A DNA stretch of 23,367 bases from an uncultured Lachnospiraceae bacterium (GTDB lineage Bacteria; Bacillota; Clostridia; Lachnospirales; Lachnospiraceae). The notes under the pieces are model-generated. The model saw only the letters and a program-made list of their open reading frames with translations. It ran no database searches and was not told the origin of the DNA. The stretch is taken from assembly GCA_910589075.1 (NCBI GenBank), contig CAJUSK010000016.1:1-23367 (forward strand), read 5' to 3'. A program made the translations under genes and the position numbers. Below, one piece after another: positions 22,655-23,367 of this stretch (the first letter of the stretch is position 1; each line of letters begins with the position of its first letter).

Positions 22655-22801
22655 TCAGTTCGCCTTTTTCCGACAAATTTCTACTGATTCATCTGCTTTG
22701 CGAACTTTGGACTGAAACGCTGGGTTTATGCGGGGTTGGGGATATTCCATTTTCTGTTTACCAGATTTTGTGTTGGTAGAGTTTTTCTGTCCTTTAATTT
22801 C
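22655..22801 (-). pseudogene. Short open frame before the terminator, probable gene tail
   Basis: The frame is open for 49 codons from after a TAG (22802-22804) to a TGA at 22655 and reads EIKGQKNSTNTKSGKQK, then MEYPQPRINPAFQSKVRK and ADESVEICRKKAN. It is basic and protein-like, and the terminator at 22603-22642 starts 12 bp past its stop. An ATG at 22750 has no ribosome site. It is either the C-terminus of a lost gene or chance; the family is not recognised. The rest of 22437-22988 is AT-rich with no gene I can support. Confidence 0.3.
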
Positions 22802-22824
22802 CTAATCAAAGCAGGTAATTTTCA

Positions 22825-22855
22825 AAATTGGTAAAGCATATTTTAAATTGGTAAA
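22825..22855. repeat. Direct repeat AAATTGGTAAA, two copies 20 bp apart
   Basis: Identical 11-bp copies lie at 22825-22835 and 22845-22855 in AT-rich noncoding DNA. Two helical turns between copies would suit a protein-binding site such as an iteron or recombination arm site, but two copies are thin evidence. Confidence 0.4.
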
Positions 22856-22988
22856 CTATGCACTAACTTAAAACATCTTTTTCTCAAAACTTTCTTTTCA
22901 ACATTCCAGTATATTTAACTTTCTCTACTTTTGGTATTTGAATACTCCGATACCGCAGAATTACCTGTCTGATATGGATGATCTGTTC

Positions 22989-23367
22989 CTAACTAACAGC
23001 CATTATTCCCGATGCATCTACATACTGACCAAACACATCTATAAATTGATTGAATAAATCTTCTATCTGTTCGTAAGATGCTTCTTTTGCCACATCAAAA
23101 ACAACATCTCGCATCTGTTCACCTGTTTCTTCCAGTATTCTTTTAATATCAGTGATTTCAGAAATATCAATTACTTTGTTTAAATAAATACACTCTATTA
23201 TATTATTTAGGGAATTTATCGTTTCGTGTACAATATTAATTACCTTATTCTGATATTGACAATATACTTGCTTTACAATAAACTTTCCTGACTTACCAAA
23301 TAATTCTTGTTCTATTTCTGTTGTATACATAAACATCTTTTTTAATGAGGTTAGTAAAGCTATACCC
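22989..23367 (-). CDS. Hypothetical protein, C-terminal part (frame runs off the window)
   Basis: The frame is open from the window edge to a TAG at 22989-22991, giving at least 126 residues. An ATG at 23336 (MFMYTTEIEQELFGKSGKF) would give 115 residues, but no convincing ribosome site precedes it and the frame upstream (GIALLTSLKK) looks coding, so the true start is probably beyond the window. The sequence is rich in Ile, Asn, Glu and Val and mostly helical in character (INSLNNIIECIYLNKVIDIS, ILEETGEQMRDVVFDVAKEA). No known motif is recognised. Codon use is AT-rich, unlike the metabolic genes on the left, suggesting separate ancestry. Confidence 0.55.
   Translation of the reverse strand, partial: GIALLTSLKKMFMYTTEIEQELFGKSGKFIVKQVYCQYQNKVINIVHETINSLNNIIECIYLNKVIDISEITDIKRILEETGEQMRDVVFDVAKEASYEQIEDLFNQFIDVFGQYVDASGIMAVS

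Overview
The window looks like chromosome from an anaerobic Firmicute, most likely a gut Lachnospiraceae/Clostridia relative. The pointers are a single-chain pyruvate:ferredoxin oxidoreductase, a PurF carrying the four cysteines of the iron-sulfur type, AGGAGG-type ribosome binding sites, sigma-A promoters, a cobalamin riboswitch, and remnants of a clostridial conjugative element. The genus is not determined. Most of the window has moderate to high GC. The last ~3 kb is patchy, with AT-rich stretches and broken genes.

Layout. (1) 1-138: the right end of an IS66-like insertion sequence. (2) 5433-211, minus strand: a four-gene unit from a clear sigma-A promoter to a clear terminator. It encodes a cytosolic ParB-like/BMP (PnrA-like) fusion protein, a metallophosphoesterase, a methyl-accepting chemotaxis protein and an FMN-binding lipoprotein; the last two overlap by 4 bp. 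(3) 12974-5443, minus: purC-purF-purB followed by PFOR, with a ~170-nt structured leader before purC. (4) 13123-13764, plus: a divergent phosphoribosyltransferase-like protein whose PRPP loop lacks its acidic residues. (5) 13825-14029: five tandem 41-bp hairpin units between convergent genes. (6) 17084-14091, minus: an ECF cobalt transporter in the order cbiQ-cbiO-[cobalamin riboswitch]-cbiM-cbiN, so the riboswitch sits inside the locus. (7) 17240-18655, plus: a sodium:alanine (AGCS) symporter, convergent with a LacX-type aldose epimerase; each gene's terminator lies in the other's coding end. (8) 19772-23367: a small membrane protein, then a decayed mobile region with a VirD4/TraG pseudogene, an intact Fic protein, several gene fragments, structured noncoding DNA, and an open frame running off the window.

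How the parts connect. The purine genes cover the PurF, PurC and PurB steps of IMP/AMP synthesis. PFOR makes acetyl-CoA and reduced ferredoxin and may share their transcript. CbiMNQO imports cobalt for B12 synthesis. CbiMN translation is probably under direct B12 feedback, while CbiQO is probably under a separate promoter with dyad symmetry at its start site. The least described parts are the ParB-BMP/phosphoesterase/MCP/FMN-lipoprotein unit, the hairpin array with its compensated fifth unit, and the split riboswitch-controlled cobalt locus.
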